Shown piece after piece: positions 63,933 to 64,000 of a stretch of 64,000 nt of DNA. How positions within the stretch are numbered: the first letter of the stretch is position 1; each line of letters starts with the position of its first letter. The notes beneath the pieces were generated by a model that was not told where the DNA came from, searched no databases, and saw only the letters and a program-made list of their open reading frames with translations. The position numbers and the translations under genes are program-made. This DNA comes from Muricauda sp. SCSIO 64092 (lineage in GTDB: Bacteria; Bacteroidota; Bacteroidia; Flavobacteriales; Flavobacteriaceae), in assembly GCF_023016285.1 (NCBI RefSeq), contig NZ_CP095413.1, positions 310,001 through 374,000 of the forward strand. The letters run 5' to 3'.

Positions 63933-64000
63933 TCAATAATTCACATAGATCATTTTAGTTTCGTGTTCCAGCCCAGGTTCGTTAAAGTCTATCACACATA
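63933..64000 (-). CDS. Possible C-terminal end of an unknown protein (cut by window edge)
   Basis: One minus-strand frame runs from the edge to a TGA at 63933-63935 and encodes VIDFNEPGLEHETKMIYVNY. The fragment is too short to name, but its composition looks coding. If real, the gene starts beyond the right edge and would be upstream of PorP/SprF on the same strand. Confidence 0.3.
   Translation of the reverse strand, partial: CVIDFNEPGLEHETKMIYVNY

Noticed and set aside
1..64000. CRISPR arrays, tRNA and rRNA genes
   Set aside because: No regularly spaced repeats, cloverleaf sequences or rRNA-like stretches were found by reading.

Overview
The window reads as the chromosome of a marine-type Bacteroidota, most likely a Flavobacteriaceae (Maribacter/Zobellia/Muricauda-like). 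The evidence is two SusC/SusD pairs, an ECF sigma/FecR/STN-SusC relay, a PorP/SprF type IX secretion protein, ELWxxDGT repeats, A-rich leaders before ATG starts, and moderate-to-low GC. No rRNA, tRNA or CRISPR array was seen.

Region 1 (1-4.4 kb): a partial ELWxxDGT-repeat protein, a secreted propeller/discoidin-like protein and a GntR regulator with a LacI-type sensor.

Region 2 (4.4-28.2 kb) is the most interesting part. It is a Sus-like locus that looks built for organophosphonates and phosphoesters, not polysaccharides. One minus-strand operon runs SusC, SusD, a lipoprotein NPP-type phosphodiesterase with a PA14 domain, a DAO-type FAD oxidoreductase, a PbfA-like (R)-1-hydroxy-2-aminoethylphosphonate ammonia-lyase and a purple-acid-phosphatase-like enzyme. 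A divergent XRE-cupin regulator separates it from a second operon: a DUF5690 transporter resembling organophosphate antiporters, a TIGR03364-type FAD oxidoreductase (frameshifted near its end) and a phosphonatase-like HAD enzyme. Next come a secreted phospholipase C-like/alkaline phosphatase fusion and a second SusC/SusD set with FecR and sigma factor. The inferred route is outer-membrane capture, release of aminoethylphosphonate-type head groups, import, oxidation or deamination to phosphonoacetaldehyde, then C-P cleavage to acetaldehyde and phosphate.

Region 3 (28.4-40.1 kb) is a plus-strand energy cluster: a HEPN protein, a 1655-residue pyruvate:ferredoxin oxidoreductase, RnfC-D-G-E-A, a small NqrM-like protein, a plant-type ferredoxin-NADP reductase and RnfB. 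It would couple 2-oxoacid oxidation through ferredoxin to ion pumping and NADPH.

Region 4 (40.3-50.6 kb) holds a barrel-less TonB-plug/TPR protein, a Fic protein with a palindrome over its start codon, an M20 peptidase coupled to a DUF819 permease, and a complete Anbu proteasome-homologue operon (ATP-grasp, alpha-E, Anbu, transglutaminase).

Region 5 (50.9-59.3 kb) is an accessory, possibly defence-related island: a 1339-residue protein with a putative C-terminal nuclease domain, HipA/HipB with paired operators, two unknown genes (one a small PD-(D/E)XK protein) and an IS256-family insertion sequence of visibly higher GC.

Region 6 (59.4-64 kb) has a double lipocalin-like lipoprotein, a LytTR/response-regulator/PAS signalling operon and PorP/SprF.
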